Below the pieces are notes generated by a model, which saw only the letters and a list, made by a program, of their open reading frames with translations, made no database searches and was not told the DNA's origin. A program made the position numbers and the translations under genes. Shown piece after piece: positions 36,139 to 42,651 of a stretch of 64,000 bases of DNA; within the stretch, counting starts at the first letter, position 1; each line of letters opens with the position of its first letter. Source of the DNA: Planctomycetaceae bacterium (GTDB lineage Bacteria > Planctomycetota > Planctomycetia > Planctomycetales > Planctomycetaceae); contig JAKFUF010000188.1 of assembly GCA_021732845.1 (NCBI GenBank), positions 1-64,000 of the forward strand, in the 5' to 3' direction.

Positions 36139-36531
36139 TCACGTGCCGCTCCTTCTCAGTGCGTCGGGGAGTCGCTTGATAATCTCCTCGGCTGGCTGAG
36201 GCTGCAAGACAATGACCTGCGTCTGATTAGCGTCATATCCATACTGAAGAGCGATACCTATCGTCTTGGGAGAATACCAGCCCAGCTTGCCACCATCGGT
36301 GGATTCCGTGGCCTCTTGCGCTGGAGTGCCGAAGGCTTTTATTAGAAACGACTCCACCTCAGTAAAACGGTCTCGAGGCATATGCACGACTACCCCATAC
36401 TGGTCCTCCGAGTAACTCCATTCTCCTGCGATCACTGGGAGTCCGTCGGTGGCCACAGGACGAGCGCCTCGTTTGAGCGTCTGCTGCATTAGGAATTGTC
36501 CCATGTCGCCGGCGCCCTTCGTAAACCGCAT
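36139..36531 (-). CDS. Cassette gene, probable 5'-truncated lipoprotein
   Basis: From the first ATG inside the cassette (36531) the product has about 130 residues (MRFTKGAGDMGQFLMQQTL...). Just upstream in the same frame, between core and ATG, the DNA encodes LAILCGCSRAGE, which looks like the end of a lipoprotein signal with its cysteine, but no start codon lies between it and the core at 36567. The frame is open back through the attC to 36699. The gene seems to have lost its true start at the cassette border, or relies on read-through translation. Confidence 0.6.
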   Translation of the reverse strand: MRFTKGAGDMGQFLMQQTLKRGARPVATDGLPVIAGEWSYSEDQYGVVVHMPRDRFTEVESFLIKAFGTPAQEATESTDGGKLGWYSPKTIGIALQYGYDANQTQVIVLQPQPAEEIIKRLPDALRRSGT

Positions 36532-36566
36532 TTCGCCGGCTCGGGAGCATCCGCAAAGGATCGCGA

Positions 36567-36664
36567 GCCCAACGCCAAGGTTAACCCGCGTGTGCCGCAG
36601 GCGGGTTTGACTGCCAGGGAAAAAGCCGACTGCGGCACACGTCGGGTTGAACCGCTTGTTAGGC
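36567..36664 (-). repeat. attC, family 1
   Basis: Left core GCCCAAC (36567-36573), right core GTTAGGC (36658-36664). Flank block at about 36665-36721. Confidence 0.92.
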
Positions 36665-37135
36665 AAGACGGCCCTGATGGACATACGCGCGGACGACACG
36701 GCACGGGTTGAATGCTACCACGATGCCACGGGGATGGGAATGCTTTTGTAGGGATGATGGATGACGGACGAGAGCCGGACGGCACGGGCCGAAGCGGACC
36801 GCGCCCGTGCCGCACAACTGCGGACTACGGGGAAACGCCCAGCTTCGCGACCACACAATTGGCGTTCCCAGTACGGAATCGACCGGCGTGGCTCCGGTGC
36901 GGAACAGCCGACGTGCCCCGGACGCTCCAATGTGACGACGTTTGCCGATCGACCAAAACAACTGCCGGCGCCGCCAGAGGGGAGGGAGCGCGGACAGCGT
37001 GGCACAGGGTGGATGCCGCCGACGGAGCCACGGGATTGGGGATGGTTTGTGTGGATGATGGACAAGCAGCAGCGGCGCAGGTCAGAGCCGATCACGCGAG
37101 AGGCGGTGCAACTGCGGAGAAGCGCAGAACCGTTG
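36665..37135 (-). other. Gene-less cassette (long form), fused to the LRR cassette
   Basis: Begins with the flank block, then about 410 bp closely related to 28094-28500. No ORF of coding character in cassette orientation. Similarity to the other copy stops at about 37135, where a fragment of a family-2 attC begins. Confidence 0.72.
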
Positions 37136-37168
37136 GCGGCCGGTGTCTGCTGCAGCGCCTGGTTCGGC
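37136..37168 (-). repeat. Half of a family-2 attC (chimeric junction)
   Basis: Only the right half is present: GTCTGCTGCAGCGCCTG then core GTTCGGC (37162-37168), identical in style to 26336-26363. The left half is replaced by gene-less cassette sequence. Confidence 0.65.
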
Positions 37169-37204
37169 GTTCGCTCTCGCCGGGAGCCGTTCTACACGGC
37201 TTGC

Positions 37205-37828
37205 TTAACGCGTGATCCGGCATTCCGGCAGTGCTTTCTGAACTTTCGCGGCCCCCGCGTCGGTCACTTTGGTATCCCTCAAGACGAGGGTAGTCAGTCC
37301 CTTGAGTCGGGCAAGATCCTCGACTCCCTCATCCGTCACCAGAGTGCCGTCGAGGAGGAGGGTGGCCAGCTTCTTGTGCGCAGCAAGTTCCTTCAGGCCT
37401 GCGTCCGTGACCTTGGTCCCCCCGAGGCTGAGGTACACCAGCCCCTTCACCTGTGCGAGTTCCTTCAGGCCCGCATCGGTCACCTTCGTCCCGTTCAGTG
37501 AGAGCGAGCCCAGGTCCTTGAACCGAACGATGTTCTTGAGGCCCGCGTCCGTCACTTGCGTGTCGTTCAGGGTGAGCGAGCCCAGTTCCTTGAACCCCGC
37601 GAGGTCTTTGAGGTCCGCGTCTGTCACTTCCTTGCCGAGCAGCGTCACCGAGTACACCGGCTTGTCCGCCTTGCCTTCGACCCGAAGAACCTGGCCGCCG
37701 AGCCTCTCCACCGTCGCGAGCGCTTTCTTCTCGGCTTCCTCGTAGCCGGCAAGGGCGGCGGGAGCCAGTACAAGCACAGCGACGGAAAGCAAAACGACCG
37801 CTTGCTTCTGACCACGGCACAGCATCAT
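37205..37828 (-). CDS. Cassette gene, secreted leucine-rich-repeat protein
   Basis: About 207 residues from the ATG at 37828 (GGAGAAA upstream). A signal peptide (QAVVLLSVAVLVLAPAALAG) is followed by five or six repeats of 24 residues with the pattern VTDAGLKELAxxKxLxxLxLxxTx, a plant/bacterial-type LRR common in planctomycetes. The repeats are very regular at the DNA level. Such repeats bind proteins; the target is unknown. Its attC is only half present (37136-37168). Confidence 0.85.
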   Translation of the reverse strand: MMLCRGQKQAVVLLSVAVLVLAPAALAGYEEAEKKALATVERLGGQVLRVEGKADKPVYSVTLLGKEVTDADLKDLAGFKELGSLTLNDTQVTDAGLKNIVRFKDLGSLSLNGTKVTDAGLKELAQVKGLVYLSLGGTKVTDAGLKELAAHKKLATLLLDGTLVTDEGVEDLARLKGLTTLVLRDTKVTDAGAAKVQKALPECRITR

Positions 37829-37910
37829 TTTCTCCTTCGTGTAGGATGATCGGTTCACGCTGTCCGACGAGTTACCCCAGTTACCGGATTGGCCCACTGC
37901 CGTTTCCGTC

Positions 37911-38008
37911 GCCGAACGCCCAGGTTAACCCGCGTGTGCCGCGGGCGGGATTGAACTCACGGGAAAATGCCGACTGCGGCACACGTCGGGTTGAACCGCT
38001 TGTTAGGC
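37911..38008 (-). repeat. attC, family 1
   Basis: Left core GCCGAAC (37911-37917), right core GTTAGGC (38002-38008). No flank block: the next gene's stop overlaps the right core. Confidence 0.92.
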
Positions 38009-38347
38009 ACGTTTGTTGATCTGTGGATGCCATTGCCTGAGCTGTCGATTGAACGCTTCCCGCACGATTGACACGCCGTCATGCCAGTCTTCAAAGAAAC
38101 CCCTTCTGCCCCAATCAACCGGGTATGCATAGCGAACCCCTTCAGCAAACTCCGACACCCAATTAACTGGCTCGTCCGTTTCAACGACATGGAAGCAGGC
38201 TGGATCGTAAAGAACTGGTTCGTGGCGGTCGTTTAGAAGGCGGTACCAATCTGCCTCGATCCCGAGAACGTCATAGAGTCGTCCCAACGTGAGTGACGAA
38301 TAAACACTTTCGTCGGGCGCATGCCGTGACATCAGCTTGACCCTCAT
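38003..38347 (-). CDS. Cassette gene, hypothetical 114-residue protein
   Basis: Starts 18 bp after the core at 38365 and ends inside its own attC core. It contains LTLGRLYDVLGIEADWYRLLNDRHEPVLYDPACFHVVE, an SH3-like beta layout, and a basic C-terminal helix. No family recognised. Confidence 0.68.
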   Translation of the reverse strand: MRVKLMSRHAPDESVYSSLTLGRLYDVLGIEADWYRLLNDRHEPVLYDPACFHVVETDEPVNWVSEFAEGVRYAYPVDWGRRGFFEDWHDGVSIVREAFNRQLRQWHPQINKRA

Positions 38348-38364
38348 ATTGGAACGCCTTCACC

Positions 38365-38464
38365 GCCTAACGCCCAGGTTAACCCGCGTGTGCCGCGCGG
38401 GCGGGATTGAAGAACACGGCAAAAGCCACCTGCGGCACACGTCGGGTTGAACCGCTTGTTAGGC
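38365..38464 (-). repeat. attC, family 1
   Basis: Cores GCCTAAC (38365-38371) and GTTAGGC (38458-38464), 100 bp. Flank block at about 38465-38522. Confidence 0.93.
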
Positions 38465-38584
38465 GGGACGGCCCTGGTGGACATAAGCGCGGGCGACACG
38501 GCACGGGGTGAATGCTACCACGAGACCACGGGGTTGAGAACTGCATTTGTGTCAATGATGGGGGTGCGGCCATCTGCGTGAGGA

Positions 38585-38872
38585 TTAATCAAGAAACGGT
38601 GTAAAAGACAGTACGTTTCCTGGTTCATCACGGCAGCGAACGGCGAGCGAAATGATTTCCCGTATATGGTCGAAGTCGTCTGGTGCCAGGTCATGCAATT
38701 CCGTCAGCAATTGCGGCATGTCGGTGTGGTCGAAAACGTCGTAACTGCAATTGTCGAGCTGCGAGAGGAGGGGAAAACGCGATTCGTCCGACTGGCAAAG
38801 GTATGCTTCATTGCCTTCGCGTCCAATCTCCACCACTTTGCCTGCAGACGATTCTAGGATGACTCGAATCAT
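38585..38872 (-). CDS. Cassette gene, hypothetical 95-residue protein
   Basis: Starts 16 bp after the core at 38888. Small and acidic (VVEIGREGNEAYLCQSDESR ... LLTELHDLAPDDFDHIREII). Size and charge resemble small immunity-type proteins; no family recognised. Confidence 0.65.
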   Translation of the reverse strand: MIRVILESSAGKVVEIGREGNEAYLCQSDESRFPLLSQLDNCSYDVFDHTDMPQLLTELHDLAPDDFDHIREIISLAVRCRDEPGNVLSFTPFLD

Positions 38873-38887
38873 GAGGGTGATTCACCG

Positions 38888-38985
38888 GCCTAACGCCAAG
38901 GTTAACCCGCGTGTGCCGCGGGAGGGATTGAACAGCACAGCAAAAGCCGCCTGCGGCACACGTCGGGTTGAACCGCTTGTTAGGC
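38888..38985 (-). repeat. attC, family 1
   Basis: Cores GCCTAAC (38888-38894) and GTTAGGC (38979-38985). Flank block at about 38986-39042. Confidence 0.93.
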
Positions 38986-39206
38986 GGGGGTGACTTGACG
39001 CGAGGGAGCGCGGACGACACGGCACGGGGTGAATGATACCACGGAGCCACGGGAGTTGGAAACTGATTGCGGTGGACGGAGGAACCGAGCCACGGGAGGC
39101 GGCACACGGGAGCGGCGGCTCTCGGGACAAGTTTCGGTGCCGACCGCGTGGCTCACAACCGATGGACAGGCAACGTGCCCCGCACAACGCTCGGAGTGGC
39201 GACGCA
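38986..39206 (-). other. Gene-less cassette (short form)
   Basis: 221 bp, flank block at the left end, no ORF in cassette orientation. The right end (AACGTGCCCCGCACAACGCT... to 39206) is shared with 35242-35335 and, less closely, with 30950-31011. This is the smallest complete member of the gene-less family. Confidence 0.75.
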
Positions 39207-39275
39207 GCCTAACGACCAAGCTCACCTGCCCGGCCCGGCTTTGAGGGGCGGGGAAGGTGCACCGCCTGGTTCGAC
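39207..39275 (-). repeat. attC, family 2 (short, 69 bp)
   Basis: Left core GCCTAAC (39207-39213), right core GTTCGAC (39269-39275). Arms CAAGCTCACCTGCC and GGAAGGTGCACCGCCTG. A family-2 site within the family-1 stretch. Confidence 0.82.
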
Positions 39276-39278
39276 GCA

Positions 39279-39626
39279 TTACTGCTGGTTCGACGGCGGC
39301 TGTGATTCGGGACGCACTGCCGAGTCCTGCGGCTCGTCTGGCGAAGAGGCGGTTACGGCAACAAGTCGCCGGTGAGCAATGAACGCAGCCAAAGCGCCGG
39401 ACACGAGACCCAACCCAATTCCCAAGATCGGCAATTCGATGGCAGCCCATGACGCGCCCGGCGTCGAGATGAACGGGATCATAACGAGAGCCGTCACAAA
39501 CGCCATGACGGGCGTGGCAAGCCACCCCAAGACAAACGCGCTCTGCGGCCGTCGGGCACGCGAGCCCAGCCACGTGCCGAGCAGAATCGGCGTAAGCAGC
39601 GCGAACGATCCGGTGATGACTTGCAT
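39279..39626 (-). CDS. Cassette gene, hypothetical membrane protein
   Basis: 115 residues, starting 17 bp after the core at 39643. Three predicted hydrophobic segments (GSFALLTPILLGTWLG, FVLGWLATPVMAFVTALVMI, ELPILGIGLGLVSGALAAF) and a polar proline-rich tail. No family recognised. Confidence 0.7.
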   Translation of the reverse strand: MQVITGSFALLTPILLGTWLGSRARRPQSAFVLGWLATPVMAFVTALVMIPFISTPGASWAAIELPILGIGLGLVSGALAAFIAHRRLVAVTASSPDEPQDSAVRPESQPPSNQQ

Positions 39627-39642
39627 AAGTTTGCCCCGAGCC

Positions 39643-39742
39643 GCCTAACGACCAGGTTAACCCGCGTGTGCCGCGTGGGCGGGATTGAACAACACGAAAA
39701 AGGCCGCCTGCGGCACACGTCGGGTTGAACCGCTTGTTAGGC
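39643..39742 (-). repeat. attC, family 1
   Basis: Cores GCCTAAC (39643-39649) and GTTAGGC (39736-39742), 100 bp. Flank block at about 39743-39795. Confidence 0.93.
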
Positions 39743-39882
39743 AAGACGACCCTGCTGGACATACGCGCGGACTACATGGGGTGAATGCCACCACGGAATC
39801 ACGGTGTTGGGAACTGCTATTGTGCGGATAGTTGAGGGCGGCGAATGTGTGTGGATTTGCGGAGGGCGGCACTACATCTCAC

Positions 39883-40374
39883 TTACCGTTCATCATTTTC
39901 GTCGCTTCCGCCGCCGTCCACACCTGATGAGCTGGCCACAGGTGCCATGCCTGCCATTGCCGTGCGCTTAGGCAACGGGAATATTGGAGGCGGCGGGAAA
40001 TACTGAACTGTACACCGAGTACAACATAGCACCACCCTTCCACGAATGACTTCGAGATCATTATGTACGGGCCAATAGCCATTGAAATGTTGTCGGCCAT
40101 AGACGACATCCTGCCACGACCGGCGATCGGCAACAGGATCGCTCCGCCACCACTTGGGCTCCTTTGAACTATCGGCAAATCCGTCGGCGGGATATCCGTA
40201 ATGCGATGCATCCCAGAGCTTCTTTGCATCTGCAATACGCCCCTCTGATAGAGCCTTGGCAAACGCATTCGCAGTCCGTTGTGGCCACGTCACCCAATTC
40301 CACACCGCAAGCGTCAGCAAGGCGATAATCGACACGACCAGGCAGAGGAAAAGACGACTACTACCTATTGTCAT
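39883..40374 (-). CDS. Cassette gene, membrane-anchored hypothetical protein
   Basis: About 163 residues from the ATG at 40374, 13 bp after the core. One N-terminal membrane helix (LFLCLVVSIIALLTLAVWNWV), a soluble domain with WPVHNDLEVIRGRVVLCCTRC, and a proline- and glycine-rich tail. The frame runs on upstream through the attC but that part is attC-encoded. No family recognised. Confidence 0.65.
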   Translation of the reverse strand: MTIGSSRLFLCLVVSIIALLTLAVWNWVTWPQRTANAFAKALSEGRIADAKKLWDASHYGYPADGFADSSKEPKWWRSDPVADRRSWQDVVYGRQHFNGYWPVHNDLEVIRGRVVLCCTRCTVQYFPPPPIFPLPKRTAMAGMAPVASSSGVDGGGSDENDER

Positions 40375-40386
40375 TGGTGGCTCACC

Positions 40387-40484
40387 GCCTAACGACCAGG
40401 TTAACCCGCGTGTGTCGCAGGCGGGATTGAACAGCACGGCAAAAGCCGCCTGCGGCACACGTCGGGTTGAACCACTTGTTAGGC
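40387..40484 (-). repeat. attC, family 1
   Basis: Cores GCCTAAC (40387-40393) and GTTAGGC (40478-40484). Flank block at about 40485-40541, partly diverged. Confidence 0.93.
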
Positions 40485-40541
40485 ACGACAGTCTCGACGG
40501 GGCTGCACTCGGACACACGGCACGGGATGATGCTACCACAC

Positions 40542-40637
40542 AACCGATGGCCTGAAAACACTGGCAAAGTCAGTGGCACACTCCCAAATACGAATTTCGC
40601 TCATTCCGCCAGTGCCACACCCGCCGCCTGGCTCGGC
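40542..40637 (-). repeat. Degenerate attC-like remnant
   Basis: Between the flank block and the lipoprotein stop lies a pair CAGTGGCACAC / CAGTGCCACAC in imperfect inverted relation, then GCCTGGCTCGGC (40626-40637), which is one base off a family-2 right core. No left core is recognisable. A third example of a cassette fused to block sequence. Confidence 0.4.
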
Positions 40638-40646
40638 GTGCCTTTG

Positions 40647-40991
40647 TTAATGTGGCGGGTCCGACTTGTACTTGTACCGTCGGCCTGCCGGCCGCTGTTC
40701 GAATCCGTCCGGGTACAGTTGTTGGCGCAACAGCTCGTCGACCACGAGAGTCATGGCCAAGTTCTGTGTCACTGGCTGCCCTTGCCAAGTGAGATCCTGC
40801 GGCACAAACAACTCGAACGTAGTCGTACCTTTCGGCAGGTCAGTGGCCTGAGCGAGCAGTGCCTCAAGTGTGCCCGACGACGATTCGGTCACCGATTTCT
40901 CCTGCGGGGCGGTCGGCGGAGCGGCGGGCGGGGTGTTTGAGCCGCCGCAACCGAGCGCGAGGATTGCAAGGAACGGTAAATGCCTCAACAC
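40647..40991 (-). CDS. Cassette gene, small lipoprotein
   Basis: 114 residues, starting 17 bp after the core at 41008. A lipoprotein signal with LAILALGCGGS at the N-terminus is followed by a proline-rich linker (NTPPAAPPTAPQEK), then a domain of about 80 residues (TTTFELFVPQDLTWQGQPV). Expected to be anchored in the cell envelope. No family recognised. Confidence 0.72.
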   Translation of the reverse strand: MLRHLPFLAILALGCGGSNTPPAAPPTAPQEKSVTESSSGTLEALLAQATDLPKGTTTFELFVPQDLTWQGQPVTQNLAMTLVVDELLRQQLYPDGFEQRPAGRRYKYKSDPPH

Positions 40992-41007
40992 GCCCGCGAC
41001 CTCCGTC

Positions 41008-41105
41008 GCCTAACGCCCAGGTTAACCCGCGTGTGCCGCAGGCGGGATTGAACTCACGGGAAAATGCCGACTGCGGCACACGTCGGGTTGAACCGCTTGT
41101 TAGGC
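41008..41105 (-). repeat. attC, family 1
   Basis: Cores GCCTAAC (41008-41014) and GTTAGGC (41099-41105). Flank block at about 41106-41162. Confidence 0.93.
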
Positions 41106-41295
41106 AAGACGGCCCTGCTGGACATACGCGCGGGCGACACGGCACGGGATGAATGCTACCACGGGGTCATAAGAGTGGGAACTGAATGTGTTGGGCTAGG
41201 ATCCGAATGTGTGGTGCAAGACGAGGCCTTGCTTGAGGGGGCGACGCCCACCTTTATCAGGGTCCGCTCGGCAAACCCTGTTGGTTCGCTCAGGC

Positions 41296-41748
41296 TCACG
41301 CCAACTCTGGGAACATCTCTCGGAGAAGCCGCGCCTGGTCTTCGCGTGCATCTACTACCAGATTGCTGTAGTGCAGGAAGTAATCGAGCGATTCAAACCG
41401 ACCAATTCGCTGTGGCTCACCCTCGCGGTGTTCCCAGTCATCGGGATATAACAAGCAGATCAACGCGCGAACTGCAGCGACTTTTGGGTTGACGACTTCG
41501 CAGGAAGCCGTTCCGAGATATTTCCACGCCGCAACCCGCGCAGCCTCCAACTCGCTTGCGGTCGCCGCGCCAATTCGGTAGTCCCGCGCCACACTGAGCC
41601 ATTGTTCGGAATCGCGTGGTAGGAAGCCAACAAGGCTTTGGCAGCAGGCTTCCTGAAACTGTCGCAGGCGGCCGATTTCGCCGGAAATGTCGCCATGGCG
41701 CTCCAAGTCATAGAGCAACTGCCAGGGTGTTTTGGCATGTTCCATCAA
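41296..41748 (-). CDS. Cassette gene, hypothetical 150-residue protein
   Basis: Starts 12 bp after the core at 41760. Helical and tryptophan-containing (TPWQLLYDLERHGDISGEIGRL ... NSEQWLSVARD-like segment, then AVRALICLLYPDDWEHREGE). No family recognised; soluble, no signal peptide. Confidence 0.65.
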   Translation of the reverse strand: MMEHAKTPWQLLYDLERHGDISGEIGRLRQFQEACCQSLVGFLPRDSEQWLSVARDYRIGAATASELEAARVAAWKYLGTASCEVVNPKVAAVRALICLLYPDDWEHREGEPQRIGRFESLDYFLHYSNLVVDAREDQARLLREMFPELA

Positions 41749-41759
41749 GGAACTCGGCC

Positions 41760-41857
41760 GCCTAACGCCAAGGTTAACCCGCGTGTGCCGCGGGCGGGAT
41801 TGACTTCACGGAAAAATGCCGGCTGCGGCACACGTCGGGTTGAACCGCTTGTTAGGA
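41760..41857 (-). repeat. attC, family 1 (attC of the first cassette)
   Basis: Left core GCCTAAC (41760-41766), right core GTTAGGA (41851-41857). No flank block follows: this is the cassette nearest the integrase. Confidence 0.92.
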
Positions 41858-41904
41858 CCGCGGCAAAAATAAGTGTCGGTTTTCGACACGTTATTCAGCC
41901 AATG

Positions 41905-41967
41905 AGCCGGCACGCGTTAGCGTCCGGTTTGATGTCGCCAAGAACCGGACGCTAACGCGTGCCGGCT
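41905..41967. repeat. Perfect 25-bp palindromic repeat (dispersed element)
   Basis: Arms 41905-41929 and 41943-41967 are exact inverted copies with a 13-base loop. The words ACGCGTTAGCGTCCGGTT also occur in single-arm form at 44308-44342 and, diverged, at 45826-45850. It could act as a transcription stop for the first cassette, but the lack of a T-tract makes a simple terminator unlikely. Confidence 0.8.
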
Positions 41968-42035
41968 GATGGAACTGGCCCTTGTCGCGGGACCAACTCC
42001 CAATCAAAATCACTAACTTATTGTTGCTGCGATCC

Positions 42036-42476
42036 TTAGCTGCGTGGTTCGTGCTTCGGGAACACGATCGCGAAGGGCTCTGGGTCCGGTAGGTCAATGT
42101 TAATGCGCCGGTCGTAAACGTTCACTGGAGCGAGCAACAACTCGGCTATGTATTGTGGCAGCCAAACAGGAAGTGCGTCAACGTAGTCATTGGCAATTTG
42201 GTCCCAGCCGAAGATGTAGATCGGACCGGGAGTCACGAGACCCTTCAACGCCTCTGGAGCGATGCCGGCGTCGATGTCAAGAACATCGTCATCAATGTCG
42301 GCCCAGCCATGCTCACGTGAGATATTCAGCGCAAATGGGATGCTTGGAATTGTGACGTGCATCCATTCGTAGACATTCTCAGAGCCATGGTCGAACGATT
42401 CTGTTGTGGCACCGGGCGACAGCAGCAGGCCGAGCTGAGGAAACGCAAGAGTGCAATTGACCTTTAGGTACACCAT
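42036..42476 (-). CDS. First cassette gene, hypothetical protein
   Basis: About 146 residues from the ATG at 42476, 9 bp after the putative attI core. Soluble, with FALNISREHGWADIDDDVLDIDAGIAPEALKGL and a proline-rich end. No family recognised. As the most recent arrival next to attI it would be the best expressed cassette if the usual integron promoter exists here. Confidence 0.65.
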   Translation of the reverse strand: MVYLKVNCTLAFPQLGLLLSPGATTESFDHGSENVYEWMHVTIPSIPFALNISREHGWADIDDDVLDIDAGIAPEALKGLVTPGPIYIFGWDQIANDYVDALPVWLPQYIAELLLAPVNVYDRRINIDLPDPEPFAIVFPKHEPRS

Positions 42477-42485
42477 GTCTTTCAC

Positions 42486-42651
42486 GGCTAACAATCAATT
42501 ATCCACGATGCATCGCGGATAACACATTCTCTGGGAAAAATTATCCCCCGATAGTATCGTGCATAATCGCTTTTACCCTCTGGTAGGCTGGGTGTCAATC
42601 GTTTATCGTGGATAGTGAGTTTCAACGCGCGATGGCCGACCTGGGAGCAGG
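42486..42651. promoter_or_regulatory. Putative attI and integrase/array control region
   Basis: The minus-strand core GTTAGCC (42486-42492) borders the first cassette. Next to it is a 22-bp imperfect palindrome (42500-42521: TATCCACGAT, GC, ATCGCGGATA), and the word ATCGTGGATA returns at 42605-42614. Repeats of this kind in attI regions are usually integrase or regulator binding sites. The A+T-rich centre (42521-42590) should carry the divergent promoters, but I cannot assign boxes reliably. Confidence 0.6.

Noticed and set aside
25209-41857. Regularly spaced repeats of about 98 bp could be mistaken for a CRISPR array
   Set aside because: The repeats are too long, the spacers are of gene size with ORFs, the ends are GTTAGGC/GCCTAAC cores, and an IntI gene is present. 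No cas genes are seen.
41905-41967. Simple rho-independent terminator
   Set aside because: A strong palindrome, but no T-tract on either side, and arms recur elsewhere alone; better described as a dispersed repeat.
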